Positions 16,887 through 26,074 are shown, counted from the first letter of the stretch. The stretch: DNA of 64,000 nucleotides from Pseudomonas fluorescens (GCF_000802965.1 NZ_JSAK01000005.1:62001-126000); one strand, 5' to 3'. Numbers and translations are program-made. Notes: generated from the sequence alone by a model not told the origin.

Positions 16887-17798
16887 TTACAACGAATACT
16901 TCTGCAAATTCCCCATCATTTCCTTCAGCGCTTCAATGTTGTCCTTCGGATGCGCCGCGCCCTCGAAATCACAGATCTGCTGCCAGTGCGCCGCCACGTC
17001 TTCCGGGGAGAAACCGACCCGTGGATCGAACCCGGCGCCTAAGCTGCGCTCCCAGCGCACTTTGCCCATCCAGCCGCCGCCCACTTCGAACAGGCCGGAG
17101 GTTTCCTGGCAGTTTTCGCTGGCCAGGTACACCACCAGCGGGCTCACCAGTTCCGGTTTGAGTTGTTCGAACACTTGTGGCGGGATCAGGCCTTCGGTCA
17201 TGCGGGTGCCGCCGGTGGGGGCGATGGCGTTGACCAGGATGTTGTTCTTGCGGCCTTCGATGGCCAGGGTGCGGGTCAGGCCGTAGAGGCCGAGTTTGGC
17301 CATGCCGTAGTTGGACTGGCCGAAGTTGCCGTAGATGCCTGAGGTGGACGCGGTGAAGATCACCCGGCCGTAGTTTTGCTCGCGCATGTGCGGCCAGGCG
17401 GCGCGGGTGACTTTGTAGGCGCCTTCGACGTGGACGCGGTAAACCAGATCCCAGTCGCCGTCCTCCATTTTGTGGAAGGTCTTGTCGCGCAGGATACCGG
17501 CGTTGTTGACCACCACATCGACACGGCCGAAGACGTCGAGGGCGTGTTGAACGAGTTTGTCACCGTCGGTGACCGAGTCGTGGTTGGCCACGGCGGTGCC
17601 GCCGGCTTCACGAATTTCCGCAACCACGCGGTCTGCCGCCGATGCGTTGGCGCCTTCGCCCTGGGCGGAGCCGCCGAGGTCGTTGACCAGCACTTTGGCG
17701 CCCTGCTTGGCGAACAACAGTGCGTGCGCCCGTCCCAGGCCGCCACCTGCACCGGTGATGATCACGACTTTATCTTCGAAGCGCACAGACTCATTCAT
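16887..17798 (-). CDS. Short-chain dehydrogenase, hydroxyacyl-CoA dehydrogenase type
   Basis: 303 residues. The Rossmann motif TGAGGGLG lies near residue 15, NNAG follows, and the catalytic YGMAK tetrad is present. The overall pattern (VNDLGGSAQGEG, HMREQNYGRVIFTASTSG) resembles the dehydrogenase domain of peroxisomal multifunctional enzyme 2 and bacterial (3R)-hydroxyacyl-CoA dehydrogenases, so the substrate is probably a 3-hydroxyacyl-CoA. The C-terminal 60 residues extend past the normal SDR core. It is monocistronic, with a terminator after it. Confidence 0.88.
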   Translation of the reverse strand: MNESVRFEDKVVIITGAGGGLGRAHALLFAKQGAKVLVNDLGGSAQGEGANASAADRVVAEIREAGGTAVANHDSVTDGDKLVQHALDVFGRVDVVVNNAGILRDKTFHKMEDGDWDLVYRVHVEGAYKVTRAAWPHMREQNYGRVIFTASTSGIYGNFGQSNYGMAKLGLYGLTRTLAIEGRKNNILVNAIAPTGGTRMTEGLIPPQVFEQLKPELVSPLVVYLASENCQETSGLFEVGGGWMGKVRWERSLGAGFDPRVGFSPEDVAAHWQQICDFEGAAHPKDNIEALKEMMGNLQKYSL

Positions 17799-17934
17799 GG
17801 GGAACTCCAGCAGGCCAGGGACATTGCCTTGGAGTTTCAGGCACGGGGCTGCGGGTCACAATGAACAGGGGGGAGGCTGAATGGTGTGCGATAAGGCTGG
17901 GGGATGATGAACGCATCGGACATCGGCGGGACTT

Positions 17935-18039
17935 TGTGGCGAGGGAGCTTGCTCCCGCTCGGCTGCGCAGCAGTCGTCTATCCCGGATAAATCAAGGTCC
18001 GCTTCGCGGCCCAGCGGGAGCAAGCTCCCTCGCCACAGG
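17935..18039. repeat. Inverted REP pair, GGGAGCTTGCTCCC type
   Basis: TGTGGCGAGGGAGCTTGCTC at the left is mirrored by GAGCAAGCTCCCTCGCCACA at the right. The same family occurs again near 60.4 kb. Confidence 0.9.
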
Positions 18040-18059
18040 TGTTCAGCGTTCAGGAGATA

Positions 18060-18962
18060 TCAGGAACAGGCCACCTTGAGCGAAGGTGATATCTGCCGGT
18101 CGCGAAATTCCAGGTAATACTTGAGCACCTGGCACGGCGCCTCGATCTGCGGGTAATGACCGATACCGCTCAACAACACCGCATCCGGGTTGGGAATCAA
18201 CTCTCTATAGCGCGCAACCATGTGCGCACCGGAGATCGGATCGACCTCGCCATCGATCACCCGCAGCGGTATTTCGCCGCGCTGCATCGCGCCGACCCAA
18301 CGCTCGCGCTGTACGCGGCGTTCGGGAATGTAGGTGATCAACTTGTGCATGATCCGTGGCCCGTGATTGCTTTCGATCAGGCTCCAGAAATCATCCATCT
18401 CGCTTTCGGTGGGAAGGGTCTTTGGGCCGAAGATCTGGTTGAAGCTCTTCACCAGGCCATCCCGACTGAAAGCGCGCCCAATCATCCAGCCCAACGGGCT
18501 GAGCAGCAGCTTCTGGATCAGCACTGGACGGTGGGTTTCCGGGAACAACCCGCCATTGAGGAATACACAACTGGCGACCTGGATACTTGATTCGTAATGC
18601 CGGGCCAGCAGCTCCTGGGCCACGCTGTCGCCGTAGTCGTGGGCCAGCAGGTGAACCGGCTGCGTGACGTTCAGGTGTTCCAGCAACGCCTGTTGCAGAT
18701 CGGCTTGCTCCAGCAAGCTGTATTCATGGTTCACCGGTTTGGCCGAGTCGCCGAAACCCAGCATGTCGCAGGCAATCACCCGGTAGCGCTGAGCCAGCGG
18801 CTGCCACAGGTAATGCCAGTCCCAACTGGCGCTCGGGAAGCCATGAATGAGCATCAGCGGCTCACCCTGCCCCGCCGTCCAGTAACGGATGGTCTGGCCA
18901 CGAAAGTCGAACGTCTGGGCGCGCTTGCGCCAGATGCACAGAGGGATCTCGGCGAGTGCCAT
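18060..18962 (-). CDS. Alpha/beta hydrolase
   Basis: 300 residues. The oxyanion motif HGFP lies near residue 40. The nucleophile elbow reads AHDYGDS, so the nucleophile is Asp, as in epoxide hydrolases and haloalkane dehalogenases. A late Asp (DGEVDPIS) and His (GIGHYPQIEAP) complete the triad. The HDYGD form is that of the MEST-like subgroup, whose substrates are unknown. Its ATG overlaps the stop of the upstream aldolase gene by one base (TGATG), indicating coupled translation. Confidence 0.88.
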   Translation of the reverse strand: MALAEIPLCIWRKRAQTFDFRGQTIRYWTAGQGEPLMLIHGFPSASWDWHYLWQPLAQRYRVIACDMLGFGDSAKPVNHEYSLLEQADLQQALLEHLNVTQPVHLLAHDYGDSVAQELLARHYESSIQVASCVFLNGGLFPETHRPVLIQKLLLSPLGWMIGRAFSRDGLVKSFNQIFGPKTLPTESEMDDFWSLIESNHGPRIMHKLITYIPERRVQRERWVGAMQRGEIPLRVIDGEVDPISGAHMVARYRELIPNPDAVLLSGIGHYPQIEAPCQVLKYYLEFRDRQISPSLKVACS

Positions 18963-19744
18963 CAGAGTTTATAACCCGGGTCTTGTTTATCGAGTTTGCG
19001 CAGCAGCGCCGGCCAGGCCAGCGCTCCGCCCATGCCTTGAGCACTTTTGGTAACACCGGCGATCATCGCCTTGGCACCCGCCAGAATCTGCGGTTCGATG
19101 GCGATCAACTCGGCACCCCCGGTCTGCGCCATGACCTGGATATCGCAGGCGCGCTGGAAGGTGAACATCATCAGGAACGTGTCGGCAATGGTGCTGCCGC
19201 AGGTCAGAAGTCCGTGGTTATGCAACATCAGGAAATTGTTTTCACCGAGGTCGGCTTGCAGTCGCGTCTTTTCTTCGTGGTTCAGCGCGACGCCTTCATA
19301 GGCGTGATACGCGAGGCTGGACAGGACAAACAACGACTGCTGGCTGATCGGCAAAATGCCTTGTTTCTGCGCCGACACCGCCACCCCGGACGCCGTGTGG
19401 GTGTGCAACACGCAGACGACGTCATGACGAACCTCGTGCACCGCGCTGTGGATGGTGTACCCCGCAGGGTTGATCTCGTAAGGGCTGTCCATCAGCTTGT
19501 TACCGGCCTGATCGACTTTGACCAGGCTCGATGCAGTGATTTCGTGAAACATCAGCCCGAACGGATTGATCAGGAAATCTTCGGTGCCCGGCACCTTGGC
19601 TGAAATGTGGGTAAAAATCAGATCGTCCCAGCCATGTTGGGCGACCAGGCGGTAACAGGCAGCGAGGTCGACACGAGTCTGCCACTCGGCAGCACTGACC
19701 AGGTCTTTGACACTCTGTGGAGATTGGATGGGGGCTACGCTCAC
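18962..19744 (-). CDS. Class II aldolase/adducin family protein
   Basis: 260 residues from GTG 19744; the only start further upstream is a TTG at 19783. Class II aldolase zinc site: LHTHTASG and LHNHGLL carry the metal-binding His, and THISAKVPG and NPFGLMFHE are typical. Related proteins act on sugar phosphates, but many in this subgroup are uncharacterised, so only the fold is assigned. It forms a two-gene operon with the alpha/beta hydrolase. Confidence 0.85.
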   Translation of the reverse strand: MSVAPIQSPQSVKDLVSAAEWQTRVDLAACYRLVAQHGWDDLIFTHISAKVPGTEDFLINPFGLMFHEITASSLVKVDQAGNKLMDSPYEINPAGYTIHSAVHEVRHDVVCVLHTHTASGVAVSAQKQGILPISQQSLFVLSSLAYHAYEGVALNHEEKTRLQADLGENNFLMLHNHGLLTCGSTIADTFLMMFTFQRACDIQVMAQTGGAELIAIEPQILAGAKAMIAGVTKSAQGMGGALAWPALLRKLDKQDPGYKL

Positions 19745-19905
19745 GACCAGGAACCTCGGTTTTTTATTATGGAGTGTTTCCAATGACTACCGAGTCTAGT
19801 CACCCCCTGCGTTCGCGTAGTTGCATTGGCAGCCAGCTTGATGGCCTAACGAGTCAGGGGGTGAACAAGTTTGGATCCGTGTCAAACGGCCGCCGCCAGA
19901 CAGGT

Positions 19906-19933
19906 GACGGAGCGCGCATTTAAACGCTCCGTC
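19906..19933. promoter_or_regulatory. Palindrome downstream of the flavodoxin gene
   Basis: GACGGAGCG (19906-19914) and CGCTCCGTC (19925-19933) form a perfect 9-bp stem with a 10-base loop. There is no good T run. It may be a weak terminator of the flavodoxin gene, which ends at 19966, or a binding site. Confidence 0.4.
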
Positions 19934-19965
19934 AGAACCATGGCGATCCCGTTGAGAGGTGCCAA

Positions 19966-20421
19966 TCAGCCTTTCAACGCGCCGACCAATTCCGCCAGCC
20001 AAGGCTCGGCATCCGCTTCCGGCGTCACGCTTTCGCTGGCGTCCAGGCGCAACATCGGCAGGACTTCGCGGATGCCCAGCTCACCGAACAACTCACGCAT
20101 CAGCTCACCGCCGCCGCAGAAGGTATCGCCATAACTCGCATCACCCAGGCCGATCACGGCGCCCTGCAAGCCACGCCAGGCAGCAGGCAAAACGTCACGA
20201 ATCGAGAAATACAGCGGTTGCAGGTTGTCCGGCAGCTCGCCCATTCCAGTGGTCGAGGTCACTGCAAGAAAGGCTTCAGGACCAAAGGCCTGAATATCGG
20301 CCAGGCTGGCACGCGGGTTATGGAAGGTTTCGAAACCGGCGGCTTTCAAAATGCTTGCGGCGTGGCGGGCGACTTCTTCAGCCGTGCCGTACACCGAGCC
20401 GGAAATGATGGCGACTTTCAT
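19966..20421 (-). CDS. Flavodoxin (MioC/YqcA type)
   Basis: 151 residues from ATG 20421. It has a flavodoxin fold with the FMN phosphate loop SGSVYGTAEEVA near residues 8-19, then TSTTGMGELPDN and GLGDASYGDTFCGGG, which form the flavin loops. It is short and cytoplasmic, and probably a single-electron carrier; the partner is not shown by context. It is divergent from the LOV photoreceptor gene. Confidence 0.9.
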   Translation of the reverse strand: MKVAIISGSVYGTAEEVARHAASILKAAGFETFHNPRASLADIQAFGPEAFLAVTSTTGMGELPDNLQPLYFSIRDVLPAAWRGLQGAVIGLGDASYGDTFCGGGELMRELFGELGIREVLPMLRLDASESVTPEADAEPWLAELVGALKG

Positions 20422-20524
20422 CAATCTTGATCCTGAAGCTGAGTAAAAGACCCGGATATTAACAGCACGGTCCGTATTGTTCTTTTAGAATCCAGCAGAC
20501 AACCAACAAGGAAGGGTTACGCCG

Positions 20525-21001
20525 ATGATCAACGCAAAACTGCTGCAACTGGCTATCAATGCCTCCAACGACGGCATCGTGATTGCCGAAAAGGAAGGCG
20601 ATCAAGACAAAATCCTGATTTACGTCAACCCGGCCTTCGAACGCCTGACCGGCTATACCAGCGAAGAAATCCTCTATCAGGATTGCCGTTTCCTGCAATC
20701 GGGCGATCGCGATCAGGAAGCCCTGGTGAAGATTCGAGCGGCGCTGAACAGTGAAGGCGCGTGCCGTGAAATTCTTCGTAACTACCGCAAGGACGGCACA
20801 CCGTTCTGGAACGAACTGTCCCTTTCGACGGTGAAAAACCCGAACGACGGCCAGGTTTATTTTGTTGGCGTGCAGAAAGACGTCACGGTTCAGGTCAAGG
20901 CGTTGCAGCGAGTGGCGCAGCTGGAAGCACAACTGGCGGAGGTCCAGTCAGAGCTTGCCGCACTGAAAGCGACGAACGGTCAAAACAAAACGGCGAATTA
21001 A
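20525..21001 (+). CDS. Short LOV-domain blue-light photoreceptor (PpSB1-LOV type)
   Basis: 158 residues made of a single LOV (PAS) domain, about residues 1-120, and a C-terminal coiled-coil helix (RVAQLEAQLAEVQSELAAL). The flavin-binding motif reads YQDCRFLQ with the photoactive Cys54, followed by the Arg, Asn and Gln pattern of LOV domains (NYRKDGTPFWNELS, FVGVQKDV). It closely resembles what I recall of P. putida PpSB1-LOV, which forms a cysteinyl-FMN adduct in blue light and dimerises. There is no attached output domain, so it must signal through a partner, perhaps the MerR-type regulator encoded just beyond the next gene. RBS GGAAGGG. Confidence 0.93.
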   Translation: MINAKLLQLAINASNDGIVIAEKEGDQDKILIYVNPAFERLTGYTSEEILYQDCRFLQSGDRDQEALVKIRAALNSEGACREILRNYRKDGTPFWNELSLSTVKNPNDGQVYFVGVQKDVTVQVKALQRVAQLEAQLAEVQSELAALKATNGQNKTAN

Positions 21002-21055
21002 AGGTCATTAACTACAATCACCGAACAGTTTGTAACTATTTCTTTCGAGCTAGCC

Positions 21056-21661
21056 ATGCATCGCGACGCGCTCCTGACCCAGGATGAACTTGATTTCATC
21101 CAAACCATGCAGCACAACCCGCAGCTCAATGTGCGGGATGCGACGTCGAGCCTGCTCGTGAACGGTGGTTCACAAATCCGTGACCTGCTTACGCGCCTCG
21201 CCGCGCATGAGCAGGTCACCATTCAAGCCAACTTCGAAAATCAACAAATGACCTTCCCCCTGCACTTGGTGGAAGACGAGTTTCATGCGATGCATTTACG
21301 CCTTGGCGTACCGAGCATTTACGAAGACGGGCCTCTGGTCCGTCCTTGGCGACTGGTGCTCGACGAGCCCGTAGCGCTGGAAAATGCACAAGGCCAACCC
21401 GGCACGATGTGGGTGCACGAAATTTCGTTTAAAGGTGCCTTGATCGAAGTACGCAACAAAACCAAGGCACCGAAGCATTTTGCCTTGTGGTTCAGCCCTT
21501 CAGGCTATGAACGAATTGCGCTGCGCGGCACGTTCGAGAAAGAAACCGAGCAAGGTTTCTACGCTTATCAGCTGAGCCAGAGCGACACGGATGAAACCGA
21601 GCGTCTGCGCCAATTCATCCTGCAACAGCATCGGTTGACGCATCCCGCCCTGCACCTCTGA
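21056..21661 (+). CDS. Conserved hypothetical protein downstream of the LOV gene
   Basis: 201 residues without signal peptide or membrane segment. The N-terminus is helical; the middle has beta-rich segments (TMWVHEISFKGALIEVRN, HFALWFSPSGYERIALRG). A distant PilZ-like barrel is possible, but I see no canonical RxxxR plus DxSxxG pair, so none is claimed. It lies 54 bases after the LOV gene on the same strand, probably one transcript, and converges on the MerR gene with three bases between them. Confidence 0.7.
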   Translation: MHRDALLTQDELDFIQTMQHNPQLNVRDATSSLLVNGGSQIRDLLTRLAAHEQVTIQANFENQQMTFPLHLVEDEFHAMHLRLGVPSIYEDGPLVRPWRLVLDEPVALENAQGQPGTMWVHEISFKGALIEVRNKTKAPKHFALWFSPSGYERIALRGTFEKETEQGFYAYQLSQSDTDETERLRQFILQQHRLTHPALHL

Positions 21662-21664
21662 CGC

Positions 21665-22636
21665 TCAAGTATCCAGGCCACCGGCCAGAAATTGTTGCAG
21701 TCGCTGGCGCATCAGCAATCCCTCGTTACCCAGGCATCCGATCGATGACCCCGCCAGGCTGTCCTGCGCCAGATCGGACGCGTCTCCCGCCAACAGCAAC
21801 GGACACTCCAGGCTCATCGCCAGGCGATTCAAGCGCCGCGGCAGTTCGGGGGTGGGCACATGATTGGAAAACAACACCAGCGCCTGGGGCTTGATCCTCT
21901 CGCAAACCAGGGTCAACTCATCGAACGGCTGGCCGACAGTCAGCACGCGCACCCCCGTTTGCCCATTGCTCAGGAACAACGCGGCAATCAGCAACTCAAG
22001 TTCCCGGCACTGCCCCGACAGGGCGCTGACGATGACTCGCCGTTGCGGCTTGTCACGGATCAGCAGCAGGCGTTGCAATACCCGTGAACGCAGAAACCCG
22101 TCCAGGAACAACCACTCGCTGGTCACACCGAATGAGTCCTGGCGTTGCAGGAGTTGCTTCCAGAGCGGGATAAGGATGTCCTGAAACACAACCGACTGCG
22201 AGTAAGTGGAAAATATCTGGCCGTAGACCTGATCCAGCTGTGCATCGTTAAAGGCAAAAACAGCTGACTGAACCTGCTGCTGCCATTGAGCGTAATCGGC
22301 TTGAACCAGGTCATTGGGAATGATGTGCGACAGGGCCTGCAGGGGTTCGGACTTGGTCAGTATCTTGCCGATCTTGCTGACGGCAACGCCGCGTTCGAGC
22401 CAGGAAAGAATGCTGCGGACGCGCTCGATATCGGTCATCGAATACAGGCGATGCCCACTTTCGGTGCGCGCTGGCACGATCAGCCCGTACCGGCGCTCCC
22501 ATGCACGAAGGGTCACCGGGTTGACGCCGGTTAGACGCGACACCTCGCGAATGGGAAAGAGCTCATCCTGCTCTAGTGTGACGCCCTGGCGGGAATCCGA
22601 AGCGATGTCAGTGAGTACGGGCATCTGGTTAAACAT
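21665..22636 (-). CDS. MerR-family regulator, class II LitR-like
   Basis: 323 residues from ATG 22636; ATG 22624 is an equally possible start. The MerR winged helix is near the N-terminus (FPIREVSRLTGVNPVTLRAW, then ERRYGLIVP and GHRLYSMTDIERV). About 200 residues follow that look like the helical and Rossmann-like cobalamin domain of LitR/CarH but lack the DxHxxG cobalamin-binding motif. This is the description of class II LitR proteins, which in P. putida control light-induced genes together with short LOV proteins. The position between the LOV gene and the folate/pterin genes supports that role. Confidence 0.82.
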   Translation of the reverse strand: MFNQMPVLTDIASDSRQGVTLEQDELFPIREVSRLTGVNPVTLRAWERRYGLIVPARTESGHRLYSMTDIERVRSILSWLERGVAVSKIGKILTKSEPLQALSHIIPNDLVQADYAQWQQQVQSAVFAFNDAQLDQVYGQIFSTYSQSVVFQDILIPLWKQLLQRQDSFGVTSEWLFLDGFLRSRVLQRLLLIRDKPQRRVIVSALSGQCRELELLIAALFLSNGQTGVRVLTVGQPFDELTLVCERIKPQALVLFSNHVPTPELPRRLNRLAMSLECPLLLAGDASDLAQDSLAGSSIGCLGNEGLLMRQRLQQFLAGGLDT

Positions 22637-22844
22637 CCTTGTATCGTTCGAGCCCCATTCTAACTCCCCCGCCCCGTAAAATTTCCGTAAAAATTCAAGA
22701 CCGCCAGCAGGAAAAAATGTCACAGACGCTCGGGGCAGAATCAGGAATAATCCTTGCTTGTCCCAAGACGCAGCCCACTACCCCGGCGTTGCGCCTGGCG
22801 AAACTCCTACCCGGAGTGACGCAATCGTTATACGGAGATACATA

Positions 22845-23414
22845 ATGTCTACCTCACCCGTCACGCTGATGGTTGCGCGCCGCGTCGCCGATGGGCGTTA
22901 TCAGGACCTGATCGCCTGGTTGCGCGAAGGCGAACAACTGGCCACCGACTTCCCCGGTTATCTCGGCTCCGGCGTGCTCGCTCCGCCGCCCGACGATGAC
23001 GAATTCCAGATTATCTTCCGCTTTGCCGACGAGCAGACCCTGCACGCCTGGGAGCACTCCGCCTCGCGTACTGCCTGGCTGGCCCGTGGCAGCGACTTGT
23101 TTGCCCACCCTACGGAGCATCGGGTCAGTGGCATCGAAGGCTGGTTCGGCGCTGCCGGCCAACGCCCGCCACGCTGGAAACAGGCCGTAGCGATCTGGTT
23201 GGCATTCTTCCCGGTTTCGTTGCTGTTCAACTTCGTGCTTGGGCCATTGCTGGGGGAGATGACGCTGCTGCCGCGCGTGCTGATCAGCACCCTGTGCCTG
23301 ACGCCGTTGATGGTTTATCTCTTCATTCCTTTATCAACCCGATTGCTGGCCAATTGGCTGAACAGCACCCCTGCACGAGCGATACCCGCCGAGCCTTCCA
23401 CGCAAAACCGCTAA
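22845..23414 (+). CDS. Antibiotic biosynthesis monooxygenase-domain membrane protein
   Basis: 189 residues from ATG 22845 with GGAG eight bases upstream. Residues 1-95 or so form a dimeric ferredoxin-like ABM domain (TLMVARRVADGRY, FRFADEQTLHAWEHS). The last 80 residues contain two membrane segments (AVAIWLAFFPVSLLFNFVLG, VLISTLCLTPLMVYLFI). Its function is unknown. It is divergent from the LitR-like gene across about 208 bases, so it may be a direct target. Confidence 0.82.
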   Translation: MSTSPVTLMVARRVADGRYQDLIAWLREGEQLATDFPGYLGSGVLAPPPDDDEFQIIFRFADEQTLHAWEHSASRTAWLARGSDLFAHPTEHRVSGIEGWFGAAGQRPPRWKQAVAIWLAFFPVSLLFNFVLGPLLGEMTLLPRVLISTLCLTPLMVYLFIPLSTRLLANWLNSTPARAIPAEPSTQNR

Positions 23415-23487
23415 AAGATCGCAGGCTCCAACAGAAAGCGGGAACCTATCCCATCCTGTAGGAGCTGCCGAAGGCTGCGATCTTTTT
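23413..23487. repeat. REP pair with one degenerate arm
   Basis: The right arm is a good GTAGGAGCTGCCGAAGGCTG copy. The left arm keeps only AAAAGATCGCAGGCTCC. Confidence 0.75.
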
Positions 23488-23549
23488 TCAGAGGCATCGC
23501 ACGGCTCCTCGCTGTTATAGTTTTGCTCTCACTGCGACGCGAGCCGTTC

Positions 23550-24260
23550 ATGACCTTTACCTCCGCCCCGATCCTCATCACCGGTGCCGGCCAGCGTGTC
23601 GGCCTGCACTGTGCGCAGCGGTTGCTCGAAGACGGCCATCGCGTGATCTTCAGCTACCGCAGCGAACGCCCCGGCGTGCAGATCCTGCGCGATCTGGGGG
23701 CGACTGCGGTGTTCGCCGATTTCGCCAGCGAGGCCGGAATTTTCGCCTTCATCAACGAACTGAAAACCCACACCGACAGCCTGCGGGCGATTATCCACAA
23801 CGCTTCCGAATGGCTGGCCGAAACCCCGGACACCGACGCCGAAGCGTTCACCCGCATGTTCAGCGTGCACATGCTGGCGCCATACCTGATCAACCTGCAT
23901 TGTGCCGATTTGCTCGAACGCTCAAGCCCCGCCGACATCGTGCACATCAGTGATGACGTGACTCGCAAGGGCAGCAGCAAGCACATCGGCTACTGCGCCA
24001 GCAAAGCCGGGCTCGACAGCCTGACCCTGTCCTTCGCCGCGAAATATGCGCCGGCCATCAAGGTCAACGGGATCGCGCCAGCCCTGCTACTGTTCAACCC
24101 TGATGACGACGCGGCCTACCGCGCCAAGGCGCTGGCCAAATCCGCACTGGGCATCGAACCCGGCAGCGAAGTGATCTATCAGAGCCTGCGCTATTTGCTC
24201 GACAACCCTTATGTCACCGGCACGACCCTGACCGTCAACGGCGGAAGGCACATCAAATAA
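23550..24260 (+). CDS. folM: Dihydromonapterin reductase (FolM, SDR family)
   Basis: 236 residues from ATG 23550. It is an SDR with the N-terminal [12 protein letters not shown] typical of FolM, an NASEW segment and the catalytic YCASK. The C-terminus [14 protein letters not shown] matches the family. FolM reduces dihydromonapterin to tetrahydromonapterin, the pterin cofactor of phenylalanine hydroxylase in Pseudomonas. It heads the folM-folE-folX cluster, 20 bases before folE. Confidence 0.92.
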   Translation: MTFTSAPILITGAGQRVGLHCAQRLLEDGHRVIFSYRSERPGVQILRDLGATAVFADFASEAGIFAFINELKTHTDSLRAIIHNASEWLAETPDTDAEAFTRMFSVHMLAPYLINLHCADLLERSSPADIVHISDDVTRKGSSKHIGYCASKAGLDSLTLSFAAKYAPAIKVNGIAPALLLFNPDDDAAYRAKALAKSALGIEPGSEVIYQSLRYLLDNPYVTGTTLTVNGGRHIK

Positions 24261-24280
24261 GTGTCCCGCGAGGATCTTCC

Positions 24281-24859
24281 ATGACGTTATCCCTGCCTCA
24301 GAACGCCCTGTCCGAGAGCTATCGCGAGATCCTCATCGGTCTCGGGGAAAATCCGGACCGCGAAGGGCTGTTAGACACCCCGGTGCGCGCAGCCAAAGCC
24401 ATGCAGTACCTCTGTCATGGTTACGACCAGAGTGTCGAAGAAATCGTCAACGGCGCGCTGTTCGTCTCCGACAACGATGAAATGGTGATCGTCGACAACA
24501 TAGAGCTGTACTCGCTCTGCGAACATCACCTTTTGCCCTTCATCGGCAAGGCGCATGTGGCTTATATTCCAACGGGCAAGGTGTTGGGCCTGTCGAAGAT
24601 TGCGAGGTTGGTGGACATGTTCGCCCGGCGCCTGCAAATCCAGGAAAACCTCACTCGGCAAATTGCCGACGCGGTACAACAAGTGACCGGCGCGGCAGGC
24701 GTTGCCGTGGTTATCGAAGCCCAGCACATGTGCATGATGATGCGCGGCGTCGAGAAACAGAATTCGACCATGAACACCTCGGTGATGCTCGGCGCCTTCC
24801 GCGAATCGAGCAACACTCGCCAGGAGTTCCTGCAATTGATTGGACGGAGCAAGAAGTAA
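24281..24859 (+). CDS. folE: GTP cyclohydrolase I
   Basis: 192 residues. It converts GTP to 7,8-dihydroneopterin triphosphate. Zinc and active-site motifs are present: [20 protein letters not shown] with Cys and two His, and [13 protein letters not shown] with the third ligand Cys. The stop overlaps the folX start (TAATG). Pseudomonas genomes carry several folE paralogs; this one, beside LOV and LitR-like genes, is a candidate for the light-induced copy. Confidence 0.96.
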   Translation: MTLSLPQNALSESYREILIGLGENPDREGLLDTPVRAAKAMQYLCHGYDQSVEEIVNGALFVSDNDEMVIVDNIELYSLCEHHLLPFIGKAHVAYIPTGKVLGLSKIARLVDMFARRLQIQENLTRQIADAVQQVTGAAGVAVVIEAQHMCMMMRGVEKQNSTMNTSVMLGAFRESSNTRQEFLQLIGRSKK

Positions 24860-25230
24860 TGCCACAACTTCAACCAGGCATGGCACGCATTCGGGTCAAG
24901 GACCTGTGCCTACGCACCTTCATCGGCATCAACGAGGATGAAATCCTCAACAAGCAGGATGTGTTGATCAACCTGACCATCCTCTACGCGGCCCAGGAAG
25001 CGGTGCGTGATAACGACATCGACCACGCGCTGAACTACCGGACCATCACCAAGGCGATCATCGCCCACGTGGAGGGCAATCGCTTTGCCCTGCTCGAACG
25101 CCTGACCCAGGAAATACTCGACCTGGTCATGGCCAACGAGTCGGTGCTGTACGCCGAAGTCGAAGTGGACAAACCCCACGCCCTGCGGTTTGCCGAGTCG
25201 GTGTCGATTACGCTGGCAGCGAGCCGTTAG
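24859..25230 (+). CDS. folX: Dihydroneopterin triphosphate 2'-epimerase
   Basis: 123 residues from ATG 24859. It belongs to the FolB/FolX tunnelling fold, with [19 protein letters not shown] at the N-terminus and [13 protein letters not shown] in the middle. The RTFIGIN segment and the pairing with folM favour FolX over the aldolase FolB. FolX makes dihydromonapterin triphosphate, upstream of FolM. The three genes thus form a tetrahydromonapterin branch. Confidence 0.9.
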   Translation: MPQLQPGMARIRVKDLCLRTFIGINEDEILNKQDVLINLTILYAAQEAVRDNDIDHALNYRTITKAIIAHVEGNRFALLERLTQEILDLVMANESVLYAEVEVDKPHALRFAESVSITLAASR

Positions 25231-25314
25231 CTTCAAGCTTCAAGCGGCAAGCTGTAAACTTCACCGCACCGCAATCCATCTTGCAGCTTGAAGCTCACCG
25301 CTTGAAGCTGGCTC
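25230..25314. repeat. AGCTTCAAGC-type inverted repeat
   Basis: Several copies of AGCTTCAAGC/GCTTGAAGC in both orientations fill the gap after folX. This family differs from the other REP elements in the window. Confidence 0.75.
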
Positions 25315-25324
25315 AGAGAGACCT

Positions 25325-25621
25325 ATGACCGATCAACAACGCCTGGAACTTGAAGCCGCCGCCTTTCGCCGGCTGGTCGCGCACCTGGACAGCCGCAAGG
25401 ATGTGCAGAACATCGACCTGATGAACCTCTCGGGTTTCTGCCGCAACTGCCTGTCCAAGTGGTACAAGGCCGCTGCCGACGAGCGCCAGATCAACGTCAG
25501 CATCGACGATGCCCGCGAAGTGGTTTACGGCATGCCGTACGCCGAATGGAAAGCCCAATACCAGCAAGAAGCCAGCGCCGAACAACAGGCGGCGTTCGCC
25601 AAAGGAAAACCCAATGAGTGA
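25325..25621 (+). CDS. DUF1244 family protein
   Basis: 98 residues. It matches DUF1244, a small alpha-helical family with the conserved LSGFCRNCLSKWY and YGMPYAEWKAQYQ motifs. The CRNC pair suggests metal or redox chemistry, but no function is known. It overlaps the HopJ-like gene by eight bases (ATGAGTGA). Confidence 0.9.
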   Translation: MTDQQRLELEAAAFRRLVAHLDSRKDVQNIDLMNLSGFCRNCLSKWYKAAADERQINVSIDDAREVVYGMPYAEWKAQYQQEASAEQQAAFAKGKPNE

Positions 25622-25952
25622 TTTGAACACCCTGCGCGCCAGCCTCAAGAGCGGCGAACACGCTTTCGCCGATACCCTGGCTTTCATTGCCGCTGGTTAT
25701 GAGTACCAGCCTCAGGCTTTTAACAACGGCGGTGTGGAAAACGCTGCCGGGCAGAACGAAGGTTCGTGCAAGACGTTGGGTCTGGCGCTGCTGGAAGGCT
25801 TGAGCGATGAAGAAGCCCTTCTGGCCTTCGGCGAGCATTATCGTTCGGTGCTGGCGACGCCTGAAGGCAGCGATCATGGCAACATCCGCGCGTTGATCAC
25901 CCATGGCCTGGCAGGGGTGAAGTTCACCGAGCAGCCCCTGACTCGCCGCTGA
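25614..25952 (+). CDS. HopJ type III effector family protein
   Basis: 112 residues from ATG 25614. It shows the HopJ family pattern: TLAFIAAGYEYQPQAFNNG, then NEGSCKTLGLA and LLAFGEHYR. Despite the name, homologs are widespread in non-pathogens without secretion systems, and none is near here, so a housekeeping role is more likely. It is translationally coupled to the DUF1244 gene. Confidence 0.9.
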   Translation: MSDLNTLRASLKSGEHAFADTLAFIAAGYEYQPQAFNNGGVENAAGQNEGSCKTLGLALLEGLSDEEALLAFGEHYRSVLATPEGSDHGNIRALITHGLAGVKFTEQPLTRR

Positions 25953-25970
25953 TTCACCCATAATCAAAAG

Positions 25971-26074
25971 CAAAAGATCGCAGCCTTCGGCAGCTCCTAC
26001 AGGTTGGCATTCATTAGCAACATTTGCGGTGATCCTGCACCTGTAGGAGCTGCCGAAGGCTGCGATCTTTTGAT
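25971..26074. repeat. Inverted REP pair
   Basis: Two GCAGCCTTCGGCAGCTCCTA-type arms in opposite orientation, about 35 bases apart. Confidence 0.9.

Noticed and set aside
22637..22844. LitR-type operator between the MerR gene and the ABM gene
   Set aside because: Short repeats such as CCGTAAAAT are present, but no clear long palindrome with a MerR-type 19-base promoter spacer.
25614..25952. HopJ-like gene as a sign of a type III secretion or virulence island
   Set aside because: HopJ homologs occur widely in non-pathogens, and no secretion gene, hrp box or mobile element is near.
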